From: an uncultured Flavobacteriaceae bacterium
Lineage (GTDB): Bacteria > Bacteroidota > Bacteroidia > Flavobacteriales > Flavobacteriaceae
Direction: 5' to 3'
Assembly: GCA_943789365.1 (NCBI GenBank)
Contig: CALSTV010000001.1
Coordinates: forward strand, 2,604,001 to 2,668,000
Length of the DNA stretch: 64,000 bases
Part shown: positions 25,911 through 34,391 of the stretch, piece after piece
Layout: the number at the start of each line of letters is the position of its first letter
How positions within the stretch are numbered: the first letter of the stretch is position 1
Made by a program: the position numbers and the translations under genes
The notes under the pieces: generated by a model
Database searches by the model: none
Told to the model about the DNA's origin: nothing
The model's input: the letters and a program-made list of their open reading frames with translations, nothing else

Positions 25911-26631
25911 TTGCAATATATGTTGTGCCTGTTGCACAACTTTGTTGATAAAGATACGATTCAAAAACTAAAACACGTCTTGAAATTTATCAACTTTAGT
26001 TATGCAAGGCAAAAAGACTACCAAGAAAAACTGCCTGCCTCGCCGGCAGGCGGGTTTGCCCATTTTCAATTAAGTGAGCGAATCGCGACGGACAACTTTT
26101 ATCACAGGTTAAAAGAGGTATTGCATTTAGAGTTTTTATATCCCAAAAAGAAGGAATACAGAGGTTCGACAAGACAATGTAAAGCGTGTAATATCAAAAC
26201 AGAATGTTTAGGGAAAAGCGCCAAGGGAAAGAAGTTTTCGGTAACCTATTACCGAGAAGGATACCAACGCAACAACAAACGTGTAAACAGTAAAAAAGGC
26301 AAGTGTATGAAAGCCAAACGGCAAAGTACGGTAGCACCTGTCTTTGGAACACTCACTCAGTTTTTGGGACTCAGAAAAATACTTGTGCTGAGTTTACAGA
26401 AGTAAACACTATTGGAATTCAACAGTCAAATAAGGTCATGCATATGTCTGCCATTGCCTATAATACTTCGACAAGCCATGCCAAATGGCAGGCATGCTCA
26501 GTACAGGCCTTAAAAAATATTTAAAATTCATGGTAAAAAATGTAAAAATAGATACCAAAGCAATGGGGCATTTGTTTTCTTTACTAAAAAGCTTATCTAG
26601 ATTTCAAAGAAGACAACAACAGCTTATTTAA
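25911..26631 (+). pseudogene. IS1182-family transposase remnant
   Basis: The longest frame (to 26405) carries YPKKKEYRGSTRQCKACNIKTECLGKSAKGKK and STVAPVFGTLTQFLGLRKI, the zinc-knuckle and C-terminal DDE-region marks of IS1182 transposases. The continuation (VNTIGIQQSNKVMHMSAIAYN, then KYLKFMVKNVKIDTKAMGHLF...) is in other frames, ending at 26631. The N-terminal catalytic part is absent and a GC-rich palindrome (CCGGCAGGCGGG) has entered the frame near 26040. Clearly dead. The true left edge is uncertain. Confidence 0.7.
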
Positions 26632-26757
26632 TTCCCATCCTAAAACCTTCGCTTCGAAAAGAAAAAGCCCCTATGAAAGGAGCTTTCGAGTGATTATTTA
26701 ATGACGTTAGAGGCTTGTGCAACGATTACTGGTGTTGCCTAGAGTAATTTTTAGAAC

Positions 26758-27045
26758 CTAGAATAAGTTTTTCAAATCCTGTCGTCCAACAATACTCATA
26801 ATTTCCACTATTTCATCATTGACTCTGTAGTATATGTTGTCAGAACCACAAGGACAACGTCTGTAATTTTCTTTTATAAAGGCAACTGATTCAAATGAAA
26901 ATGGTCGTTCAGCAATGATTTCAAAGTATTCAAAGAAAGATTCGAAATATTTGTCGGCTTGTTTCATTCCAAATTTCTTAACTCCAAAATGGTGAATTCT
27001 TATAAGGTCTTCTTTTGCAGAATTACTCAGCTTATACTTAGCCAT
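26758..27045 (-). CDS. ParE/RelE-family toxin
   Basis: 95 aa from ATG at 27045 (MAKYKLSNSAKEDLIRIHHFG). ParE-like topology: two N-terminal helices, then YRRCPCGSDNIYYRVNDEIVEIMSIVGRQDL, the usual terminal strands with the R-x-D/N ending. ParE toxins poison gyrase, RelE toxins cut mRNA; the sequence fits ParE better. Overlaps the antitoxin gene by 8 bp. Confidence 0.85.
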   Translation of the reverse strand: MAKYKLSNSAKEDLIRIHHFGVKKFGMKQADKYFESFFEYFEIIAERPFSFESVAFIKENYRRCPCGSDNIYYRVNDEIVEIMSIVGRQDLKNLF

Positions 27046-27277
27046 TAAGTAAAGATTTTGACTGAGCCAAGATCTGTTCTTTACTGTCATTCGTAAATCC
27101 ACTATTCTCAGCTTTTTCCAGCTTAGAGCTTATCCAATCAATTTGTCGTTGTTGTTTTCTTGCTTGTCTGATTAAGTCGTTTACAAGCTCGCTTTTACTT
27201 GAATACTCATGATTTTCTACTTGAGATTTTAACCATTCGTCGTTCGGTTTAGTAAATGAAATACTTTGTCTTGCCAT
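27038..27277 (-). CDS. ParD-like (CopG/RHH) antitoxin
   Basis: 79 aa from ATG at 27277 (MARQSISFTKPNDEWLKSQVENHEYSSKSELVNDLIRQARKQ), a ribbon-helix-helix N-terminus of ParD type, followed by an acidic toxin-binding tail. It is placed before the toxin, as usual. Confidence 0.85.
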   Translation of the reverse strand: MARQSISFTKPNDEWLKSQVENHEYSSKSELVNDLIRQARKQQRQIDWISSKLEKAENSGFTNDSKEQILAQSKSLLNG

Positions 27278-28272
27278 AATTCTTGTTTTGATGTAAAAAT
27301 ACACCAAATATGAATCATATGCAAATTTCCCTTATTGTTGGCAACGGGTTTGTATAAGCTTAGTGTGGGCTTGTACCCCCCCCTAAACAAATAGTACATA
27401 ATAGATAAACTATAAAAAGCCTAAAAAAGCCAATAAAAACGGGCGTATCAAGAGTTTTTATAAAAAAGCCAATGAAAAACGAATTGTACATTTACTACCA
27501 TTTCACTACCATTAACTACCACTCAACTACCATTTAATTACTATTTAAACGCAATGTAAGCAATAAAAACTACCATTATTGCACCAATACCACTAAAAAT
27601 GCCGTTTAGAGCGTTTAAACGTTTTATTTAAATAGCCTGTATTTAAAAAACCCAACCCCTTAATGGGGCTTTTTTATGCCCAATAGCGAAACCCAAAAAA
27701 CAACCAAAAAAGGCAAATTTTTACATTTGGGTTCTCAGTTGGGTACTCAGTTGGGTGCTCATTTTATGTGAAATTTGAGTGTATTGGAGGGGGGGGGTAT
27801 TACCAAAAAACACCCTCAAAACACCCTTTTTGGGTGTATTGGAGGGGGGTTGTTACCCTGTTTTTTAATTATTGAAGGGGGGTTGTTCCCTAAAATATTT
27901 TTTCAAAAAACTTCTATAGGTGTTGTAATTACTAATGAAATCGGTATTTTTTGTGTTTTTTATGCTGAAAAATTCAACTTTAGACTGTACTATTCGTTTT
28001 CTAGGAGGAATATTATTGGCAAAATGAGTTTTTTCGAGGGTTAGTATATTTATCCCTATAAATAGGGGTTTTAAAATTTCCTTAAAAATAGGTATTGCGC
28101 TAAAGATAATTATTCACGTAATTTATAAATAAAAAAAATGCTGTTAAAAAAAACACCTCCCCCCTGTTTTTTTTGAACAAAAATATTGTATAACTAGCTC
28201 ATGTAAAGTGCTTTAAGATGTGTTTTTTAATTTAAATTTGAGAAATCAATTTTTAATTTAAATCACATAATT
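27278..28272. other. About 1 kb without genes: simple repeats, C9 and G9/G6/G6 tracts
   Basis: No ORF here has a protein-like composition; the 89-codon frame at 27775-28044 is made of G-tract codons and I reject it. A C9 run is at 27376-27384. An ACTACC-rich series lies at 27492-27535, a GGGTnCTCAGTT series at 27728-27760, and three ATTGrAG(6-9) units at 27784-27797, 27839-27849 and 27871-27882. This may hold the prophage left end, but no TG...CA boundary could be fixed. Confidence 0.55.
27643..27676 (-). terminator. Hairpin with T tract
   Basis: AACCCAACCCCTTAATGGGGCTTTTTTATG: the CCCC/GGGG stem has a TTAA loop, with a T6 run on the plus strand and an A6 run (T6 on the minus strand) on the other side. 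It could work in either direction; no gene lies close enough to assign it. Confidence 0.45.
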
Positions 28273-28479
28273 ATGAAAAAAGCATTTTTATTACTAGTTA
28301 TTTTGTTTGCTTTGACGGTTTCTTGTCGTAACGATTCAGTTGAAGAAATAAAAGAGATTGAAGAGGTTTATTCCTCTTTTAAATCCGAAAATGAAAAAAA
28401 CAACAACAAAAATGGAGTACAAGGAAAAGGGAGTAGACTTATCGATCCGTCAGAAATTACGCCACCTCCAGGGGGGTAG
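28273..28479 (+). CDS. Small lipoprotein
   Basis: 68 aa: lipoprotein signal with LTVSC (Cys18), a glutamate-rich helix, an asparagine-rich linker and the ending SRLIDPSEITPPPGG. Its 3' part overlaps the next gene in another frame by 68 bp or more. Function unknown. Confidence 0.6.
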   Translation: MKKAFLLLVILFALTVSCRNDSVEEIKEIEEVYSSFKSENEKNNNKNGVQGKGSRLIDPSEITPPPGG

Positions 28480-28927
28480 TATAGTTGCTATGTTTATAGC
28501 GACATCACCGCTGTTGTTTTATGTATATCTATGTTTCCCTAATACGAAAGTTTGGGAAACATTTTTTTTTACATACGAAAGCCATTATTATGAGAGTGTT
28601 TCTACTTTCGTGTGGACATTATCTTCTAAACTTGTACCTCTTCTTATATTGTTACTTCTATTCTTTTCTGTTAGAAAGTGGTGGATAAACGCCTTACTTT
28701 CTGTAATAGGCATGTATACTTTTCAAATTATTGTTTTGGTTAGCTCGGATTACTTTGACGAGCTTATTGATTTCAAGTTTCTAATACCATCAATTATACT
28801 GGTGTGTATTGCATTGTATTTCGTGCGACACAAAATGAAATTCTATATTAAGATATTTGATTTGAAAGATGAAATTGAAAATGAAATTGAAAAGGTCAAA
28901 AAAGAAATTGAGGATGAAAGACGGTGA
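28412..28927 (+). CDS. Membrane protein of a flavobacterial family
   Basis: 171 aa from the ATG at 28412 (MEYKEKGVDLSIRQKLRHLQGGSIVAMF); ATGs at 28391 and 28358 are alternatives. Four membrane helices, with the third around SSKLVPLLILLLLFFSVRKWW, and a charged C-terminal coiled coil. The opening MEYKEKG and GGSIVAMFIATSP feel like a recurrent flavobacterial family, but I know no function. It starts inside the lipoprotein gene, so the two are probably translated as a pair. Confidence 0.6.
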   Translation: MEYKEKGVDLSIRQKLRHLQGGSIVAMFIATSPLLFYVYLCFPNTKVWETFFFTYESHYYESVSTFVWTLSSKLVPLLILLLLFFSVRKWWINALLSVIGMYTFQIIVLVSSDYFDELIDFKFLIPSIILVCIALYFVRHKMKFYIKIFDLKDEIENEIEKVKKEIEDERR

Positions 28928-29123
28928 TGCATTAGATATTTTAAAAAATGATCTCAATTATTTAAAAGACGTAATTGAGTATATGGATAAATTTGACAGG
29001 CTAGATAAGTTGTGTAAGCTTAAAAAGCGTGTAGACTTTATAGTGTTTTATGGAGAATATAAAATTAGCCGTAAGGAAGAATTACTCAGCTCTTTTCGAG
29101 ATCTTCAGCTTTTGGCAAATTAA
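28914..29123 (+). CDS. Hypothetical small coiled-coil protein
   Basis: 69 aa from ATG at 28914, overlapping the membrane gene by 14 bp. Charged and helical (LDILKNDLNYLKDVIEYMDKFDRLDKLCKLKKRV). Its end overlaps the convergent repressor gene by 38 bp. It may be a chromosomal gene or the first prophage gene. Confidence 0.5.
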   Translation: MKDGDALDILKNDLNYLKDVIEYMDKFDRLDKLCKLKKRVDFIVFYGEYKISRKEELLSSFRDLQLLAN

Positions 29124-29568
29124 CTGTATCCAAATTTACCTCTTGCCTTGTCTTCTCAATTTCATTTTCAATCTGAAATTTCACTTTTACAGCTTCCATA
29201 AAATACTCAAGTTGATTTATACGATCTTGATGGTTGCCTGTTTTATCTTCTAGAACTTTTATCAACTTCTTTTGGTATCTTATGATTTCATCTTTAAGAT
29301 TGTCTTTATCTTCCCTAATCGTAAAACTTTCATCTAAACTTTCACCGATTTTTTCAGAAATAAGCATATTTCCCGTTCCTCGTATCAGCCAATTCAAATT
29401 AACGTGTTCACATTTAGTGGTCAACAATTCCAAATCTACTTTTTCTCTTTTTTTCCACATCGAAAGAGTAGATTTTTTTAAACCAAAGAATGCAGCCACC
29501 TCTTTATCAGTGCTAGAATCACTAGCTTTTTTAATTCTTTCGTAAAAAAGTTCAAAATTAGTGGCCAT
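29086..29568 (-). CDS. CI-like prophage repressor
   Basis: 160 aa. N-terminal helix-turn-helix of the phage CI repressor type: ELFYERIKKASDSSTDKEVAAFFGLKKSTLSMWKKREKVDLELL and LNWLIRGTG. The rest is a long coiled coil rather than a peptidase domain, so it lacks the LexA-like self-cleavage half. Divergent from a Cro/Ner-like gene across operator-like repeats, it is the expected lysogeny repressor of a Mu-like phage. Confidence 0.82.
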   Translation of the reverse strand: MATNFELFYERIKKASDSSTDKEVAAFFGLKKSTLSMWKKREKVDLELLTTKCEHVNLNWLIRGTGNMLISEKIGESLDESFTIREDKDNLKDEIIRYQKKLIKVLEDKTGNHQDRINQLEYFMEAVKVKFQIENEIEKTRQEVNLDTVNLPKAEDLEKS

Positions 29569-29573
29569 AATTC

Positions 29574-29658
29574 TTTGAAGTTCAAATTTTGTGAACTATA
29601 TTTGTTTCATCGTTGATAGCAAATGTACTAAATATTTAAGTTGGTTCATTACTGAAAC
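29574..29658. promoter_or_regulatory. Divergent early promoters with repeated operator half-sites
   Basis: Plus-strand promoter: TTTG at 29574-29577 and TATATTTG at 29597-29604, 19 bp apart. A minus-strand -7 box, TACATTTG, is at 29627-29620. Three sites share GTT(T)CA/TGAA(A)C half-sites: GTTCA-N7-TGAAC (29580-29596), GTTTCA-TCG-TTGA (29604-29616) and GTTCA-TTAC-TGAAAC (29644-29658). This is a typical two-way switch layout. Confidence 0.6.
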
Positions 29659-29700
29659 ATAAAAAAGACTTAGTTCTTGAATTCTAAAACATATTAAAAT

Positions 29701-29940
29701 ATGGCAACCATTAACTCTTTCAATCAAAAGAAATTTTCTTACAAGCTCAAAGAAAAGCGAGTGATGCAAAAATCTATAAGCATGGATAAAGCGGCTTCTG
29801 AAATTGGAATATCAAAAGCAACAATTCACAGAGTTGAGAATGGCACAAATCCTGACATAAACACATTTATTAAAATTTGCACTTGGTTGGAGGAACCAAT
29901 AACCTCATTTATTACCTCAGATAAAGAAACCTCAAAATAA
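29701..29940 (+). CDS. Cro/Ner-like XRE regulator
   Basis: 79 aa helix-turn-helix protein (SMDKAASEIGISKATIHRVENGTNPDINTFIKICTWLEEP). By position, first gene of the rightward early operon opposite the repressor, it plays the Ner/Cro part: shutting down early transcription and repressor synthesis. Confidence 0.82.
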   Translation: MATINSFNQKKFSYKLKEKRVMQKSISMDKAASEIGISKATIHRVENGTNPDINTFIKICTWLEEPITSFITSDKETSK

Positions 29941-29946
29941 ATAATT

Positions 29947-30144
29947 ATGAAATCAGTAATCAAGATTCACAACCTTATAGGTACAGTGGTAATTATAAAT
30001 TCTAAAGATGAAGATACTTCTGAACAAATTGAAAAAATAATAGGCAATGCAATAAAGGGTTTAAATAAAGAAGAGCTTCAAAAAGGAATTAATGAAGCTC
30101 TTATAGAGGGAATGAATAAGGCTGAATTAATTATAGATCCTTAG
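29947..30144 (+). CDS. Hypothetical early phage protein
   Basis: 65 aa, six bases after the Cro/Ner-like gene. No recognised family; helical second half (EKIIGNAIKGLNKEELQKGINEALIEG). Convergent with, and overlapping by 14 bp, the next minus-strand gene. Confidence 0.5.
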   Translation: MKSVIKIHNLIGTVVIINSKDEDTSEQIEKIIGNAIKGLNKEELQKGINEALIEGMNKAELIIDP

Positions 30145-30316
30145 CCTTGTCAAACTTTTCTGTAGCACTTTTAGTAATTCTATTTTTTACATCACTAGGT
30201 TCAACCCCTTCCAGTTTAGAAATTACTTCAACGTAATCATCAAGAATAGCCATAGATAAAGCCCACCCAGTTAAAAATTTAGAAAACGAGTCTTTTAGTT
30301 TTTCAGATTCATTCAT
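30131..30316 (-). CDS. Hypothetical small phage protein
   Basis: 61 aa, mainly helical (SFSKFLTGWALSMAILDDYVEVISKL). On the strand opposite to its neighbours. CAAATATA at 30345-30352 gives a minus-strand TATATTTG box 29 bp before its ATG, which supports expression. Function unknown. Confidence 0.45.
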   Translation of the reverse strand: MNESEKLKDSFSKFLTGWALSMAILDDYVEVISKLEGVEPSDVKNRITKSATEKFDKAKDL

Positions 30317-30360
30317 AACAATACTATGTTTTTAAGTTAGAATTCAAATATAGTAAAATT

Positions 30361-30398
30361 CCCACCACGGCTTAGCGTGGTTTCGACACCACGGTGGG
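30361..30398. repeat. Hairpin element before the transposase gene
   Basis: CCCACC (30361-30366) pairs with GGTGGG (30393-30398), and CCACG...CGTGG inside forms a second small stem. Similar CCACGG-rich elements are at 39046-39065 and about 39957-39979. It lies 24 bp before the transposase ATG and may regulate its translation or transcription. Confidence 0.45.
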
Positions 30399-30421
30399 AG
30401 CAATTAAAAAGTTAAAAAAAT

Positions 30422-32437
30422 ATGACTTACGAATATTCTCAATCAAATGTTTTATGTGTAAATGGAGTAGCTCTATATGCAGAGGACTACGGTATTATGT
30501 CTAGGAGTAGTTATCACAGATTAAAAAAAACATCTTTCAATCAAGTTAGAAGAGGCGGTAATGGTAGAAGTGCTTTAATTGAGTTTGATTCTATTCCAGA
30601 AAAATTTAAGAGCAAAGTAATTCAACTATTCGGAGACCCATACGAAGTTTTAAAGCACAACAAATTTATAGATCACTTAGAGTATGACCAAGAAGCACAA
30701 GAATATTACAACAACTATACTTTAGACTCTGGTGACGCATTGCCAGAAAAAAACAAAAAAGAATATACTGCAAATGCAACGATTCTAAATGGAATAAAAA
30801 CCATTACTACAAAAACTTCAGCACGTAGAAGAGCCTTAGGTGGTTCAAAAGCAAAAATGTGGGATAGACTGTTAGAAGTAATTCAAGCACTCCCTAAACA
30901 CACCTATCCACATTCACTACCAACCAACGTTCGCTCTTTAAAAAGAAAATACAAAACCTACCAAGAGGGTGGTTACGAGGTCTTAATACATAGAGGTTTT
31001 TGCAATAAGAATTCAGAAAAAATTAACGACAATGCTAAAATATGGGTGTTAACTCGTTGGGCAAATCAAGTTGATAGATGCGCAAACGTTGCTCAGCTAT
31101 TCAGAGAGTACAATGCAAAATGTACGGTAGAGGGTGGAAACCATTAAAAGACCAGGCGGCTATTTCTAATTACCTACAGCAAACAGAACAGTTGTGGTCG
31201 GCTCATCGTTATGGAGAGCTAAAATCTAAAGAAAAATTTGCGCTACCACCATTACTACAGAGCTGCCTAGCATGCGTGATAGTCTTATGGTATTCTGACG
31301 GTACCAAACTAAACTACTACTACTTAGGCGAAGCTGGTAAAATTCAAACCTGCCAAGTTTATGAAGTGATGGACGCTTATAGTGAGGTGCTCCTAGGGTA
31401 CCATATTAGTAAAACGGAAGATTTTGAAGCCCAGTTCTATGTCTTACAAAATGGCAATTAAAACTTCGGGCCACAAACCTTATCAAATTGGTTTTGATGG
31501 GCAGGGTGGTCATAAAAAACTAGCCAACGGTACACTTTCTTAACCAACGTGGCCAGAATGGCAATCAAAACCCAACCGTACAACGGTAAATCTAAAACCA
31601 TTGAATCGGCATTCGGACGTTTTCAAATGCAATTCTTAAAAAGAGATTGGTTTTTTACTGGGCAAAATATCACTGCAAAAAGTGACGAGTCAAAGGCCAA
31701 TGAGGAGTTTGTCATGGCTAACAAGTCAAACCTGCCTAGCCTAGAAGATATCAAAGCGGTTTATGCAAAACGCAGACAAGAGTGGAACGCATGCTCCTCA
31801 TCCTAAAACTGGGTGAGCCTCGTATTGATATGTACTTAAATTCTAGTCAATCCCAGAAACTCCAGAAGTTAAAGAGTGGGATATGGTAGATCTGTTTTGG
31901 ATTACTCGTGAAAAACCAAACACATTAACCGCAGGAGGTTTATGGTTTAAAGAAAAGAAAAAAGAATACCAGTACATGGTGTACAATGGCGAAATAGGAG
32001 ATGATAAGTTTCCTGATATTGAATGGCTCCGTGAAAACATTGGCAAAAAATTCATTGTAAAGTTTGACCCTGAAGATATGAGCCTTGTGTACTTATACGA
32101 GCAAACTCCTTTAGGCTTAAGATTTGTAAAAGCCGCTGAAACCAAAGTACTAGTACATAGAAATAAACAAGAGCAAGAAGATTGGGAGGCAGGCTTTATT
32201 GCACAGGTTGATAAAGAAAACAAACGCCTACGTGTAGAAGGATATAATAAAATGGAACGCATTTTAGAAATGCACGGAGCATCTGCAGAACAACAAGGTT
32301 TTCACAGACCTAAAATTTCGGGTATCAAAAGCACCTACCAGAAAAAAGCAAAGCAAACCAATATTGGTCAAATTCAAAAAGAGATATCGAATACAACAGA
32401 GCTTGAAGAAATTCAAGACGAATACAGTAAATATTAA
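30422..32437 (+). pseudogene. MuA-like DDE transposase, broken by several single-base indels
   Basis: Frames join into one about 670-residue MuA homologue. An N-terminal HTH region (SRSSYHRLKKT, GRSALIEFDSIPEKF) occupies 30422-31140. The catalytic core keeps D in LWYSDGTKL, D in YQIGFDGQGGHKKL and E in SKTIESAFGRFQ, and the C-terminal beta domain runs 31868-32437. Restoring the frame needs single-base changes near 31138, 31447, 31541-31546, 31795, 31820 and 31850. No other stops are seen once these are corrected. Either recent loss of transposition or local sequence error. Confidence 0.8.
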
Positions 32438-32508
32438 ATATTAACAGAGCCCCGAAAATTCCCTGAGAAGAAATAAAAACGGAGCTCATTAAAATCAGGT
32501 TCAAAGTT

Positions 32509-33375
32509 ATGGACACAAACACAAAAAAACAAATTCAATTACACCTACAAAATTATGTAAGTAGGTACGACAGTCAGAACCAAGCGGCAAACACACTTCA
32601 AAACGTGTCGTCTGGTACCATTTCCCAAATTTCAAACAACAAATGGGACAAGATTAATGACAAGATGTGGAAAAACATCGCATCGCAAATAGGCTTTAAT
32701 AAAAACGCCTGGGAAACGGTAGAAACCAATGTGTACAAAGAGGTTACAAGGTACCTAACAGATGCACAAGAAAATTCCTTAGTAATGGCATACACGGGCG
32801 AAGCAGGAACGGGTAAATCTCATGCGGCTAAAGAGTATGTAAAAAACAACCCTAAAGCCTATTTGTTAAGTTGCAATGAATACTGGCAAAAGAAAGACTT
32901 TTTAATTGAGCTACTTACAGCCATGGGGCGTGATGCTTCTGGAATGAGTGTTACCGAAATGATGCGAGAGGTTGAGAGCAGATTAAAATCTACTTTTTGC
33001 GCACTTATCATCTTAGACGAAGCAGATAAATTATCAGACCAGGTACTGTATTTCTTTATCACACTTTATAACAAGCTAGAAGATCATTGTGGTATTGTAA
33101 TGTGTGCCACAGATCACTTATCCAAACGGATAAAAAGAGGAATTGTTTTAAACCGAAAAGGCTACAAAGAAATACTGTCTCGGTTAGGCAGAAAATTCAT
33201 TGAGTTAGACGAGCCAGACATTACAGATGTTACGCAAATTTGCCATGCAAACGGCGTAAAATCAATCGCAGTTATCAAACGAATTTACAATGATTGTGAG
33301 AACGACATGCGAAGAGTAAAGCGAAAAGTACATGCAGAATTGAAAAGAGCAGAGGAACTAATTACAAACGATTAA
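32509..33375 (+). CDS. MuB-like AAA+ ATPase (transposition target protein)
   Basis: 288 aa. N-terminal HTH (NTLQNVSSGTISQISNNKW), Walker A GEAGTGKS at 97-104, Walker B LIILDEAD near 167-174. MuB binds DNA with ATP, chooses targets and stimulates MuA. It directly follows the transposase gene, as in Mu. Intact, unlike MuA. Confidence 0.88.
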   Translation: MDTNTKKQIQLHLQNYVSRYDSQNQAANTLQNVSSGTISQISNNKWDKINDKMWKNIASQIGFNKNAWETVETNVYKEVTRYLTDAQENSLVMAYTGEAGTGKSHAAKEYVKNNPKAYLLSCNEYWQKKDFLIELLTAMGRDASGMSVTEMMREVESRLKSTFCALIILDEADKLSDQVLYFFITLYNKLEDHCGIVMCATDHLSKRIKRGIVLNRKGYKEILSRLGRKFIELDEPDITDVTQICHANGVKSIAVIKRIYNDCENDMRRVKRKVHAELKRAEELITND

Positions 33376-33386
33376 AGAGCAATAAA

Positions 33387-34010
33387 ATGGCGTTTAAACG
33401 TGCTGTCTCAGTAGACCAGATTTTAAAGAAAAAGTTCAAAGAAATGAGTTTTGAGGGGAAATGGGAAAAATCATTCGGTATTCCAGAAATGTCTGGAGTT
33501 TGGATTGTATGGGGACATTCGGGAAACGGCAAAACCAATTTTGCATTGCAATTAGCTAGATACCTTACAACATTCGGAAAGGTTGTGTACAACACTCTTG
33601 AAGAGGGCGCACGAAAGTCTTTTGCATTAGCTGTTCAACGATCTAACATGAAGTCGGTAAAAAGCAAATTTTCAATTTTAGATAGAGAACCGTTCGAAGA
33701 TCTAAAAGATAGGTTACGAGCACACAAAAGCCCACATGTAATCATTATTGATTCCCTTCAATACTTAGACCTAAAAAAATGTGAATACACAAGCCTAAAA
33801 GAAGAGTTTCCAGACAAGCTATTCATTTTTATTTCACATGCAGAGGGGAAACATCCAAAAGGATCTTTGGCAGGGTTTGTAAGATACGATGCCGATGTTA
33901 AAATTTGGATACAGGGCTATAAGGCAATTATAACGTCAAGATTCGGAGGCGGTGAAGATTATATCATTTGGGATCTTGGAGTAGCAGATTATTGGGGAGA
34001 TATAAATTAG
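33387..34010 (+). CDS. Second P-loop ATPase, RecA-like
   Basis: 207 aa. Walker A GHSGNGKT near 47-54 and Walker B VIIIDSLQYL near 116-125, with a later SHAEGKHPKG stretch. The order resembles RecA/DnaB-like ATPases of phages. It follows MuB by 11 bp. Role in phage replication or transposition is likely but not defined; it is not a copy of MuB. Confidence 0.65.
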   Translation: MAFKRAVSVDQILKKKFKEMSFEGKWEKSFGIPEMSGVWIVWGHSGNGKTNFALQLARYLTTFGKVVYNTLEEGARKSFALAVQRSNMKSVKSKFSILDREPFEDLKDRLRAHKSPHVIIIDSLQYLDLKKCEYTSLKEEFPDKLFIFISHAEGKHPKGSLAGFVRYDADVKIWIQGYKAIITSRFGGGEDYIIWDLGVADYWGDIN

Positions 34011-34015
34011 AAATT

Positions 34016-34390
34016 ATGAAAAACAAGATAGTTGAAATTTTAAATATGACAGAGCTGAATTATCAAAGAACGGTAATTCAAACCTATATAGACTGGTGCA
34101 ATATGCATGCAATGTCTACGGGGCACTTACAATTAATGCTGATAAATAAAGGCATGTGTAACTGGTTTGTACGTGAGTACAACAAGCAAGAAGAATTGTT
34201 TTTATTCGAGGCAGAAAAACGACAAAATAAGGTGTTGCAACATGAAATTGACGATCTATACGATATGTTCACGACTAAAATTATTAATTATCCGAGGCCT
34301 ATCATGTTCGATACTATAATAGCGGCTAAAAGGAATATATCACTTTCCTATACTGAAGAGTTAACAAATACGAACTATTTATTGAATTAA
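34016..34390 (+). CDS. Hypothetical phage protein
   Basis: 124 aa from ATG at 34016, chosen over an upstream in-frame ATG that lies inside the ATPase gene. Helical, no motif I recognise. Packed between early genes with 5 bp and 1 bp gaps. Confidence 0.55.
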   Translation: MKNKIVEILNMTELNYQRTVIQTYIDWCNMHAMSTGHLQLMLINKGMCNWFVREYNKQEELFLFEAEKRQNKVLQHEIDDLYDMFTTKIINYPRPIMFDTIIAAKRNISLSYTEELTNTNYLLN

Positions 34391-34391
34391 T

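Noticed and set aside
27775-28044. 89-codon open frame on the plus strand
   Set aside because: It is made of G-tract and low-complexity codons (repeated GGGL-type stretches), with no protein-like composition or context.
29234-29545. 103-codon plus-strand frame over the repressor
   Set aside because: Antisense of the CI-like gene, which has a clear helix-turn-helix and a divergent partner.
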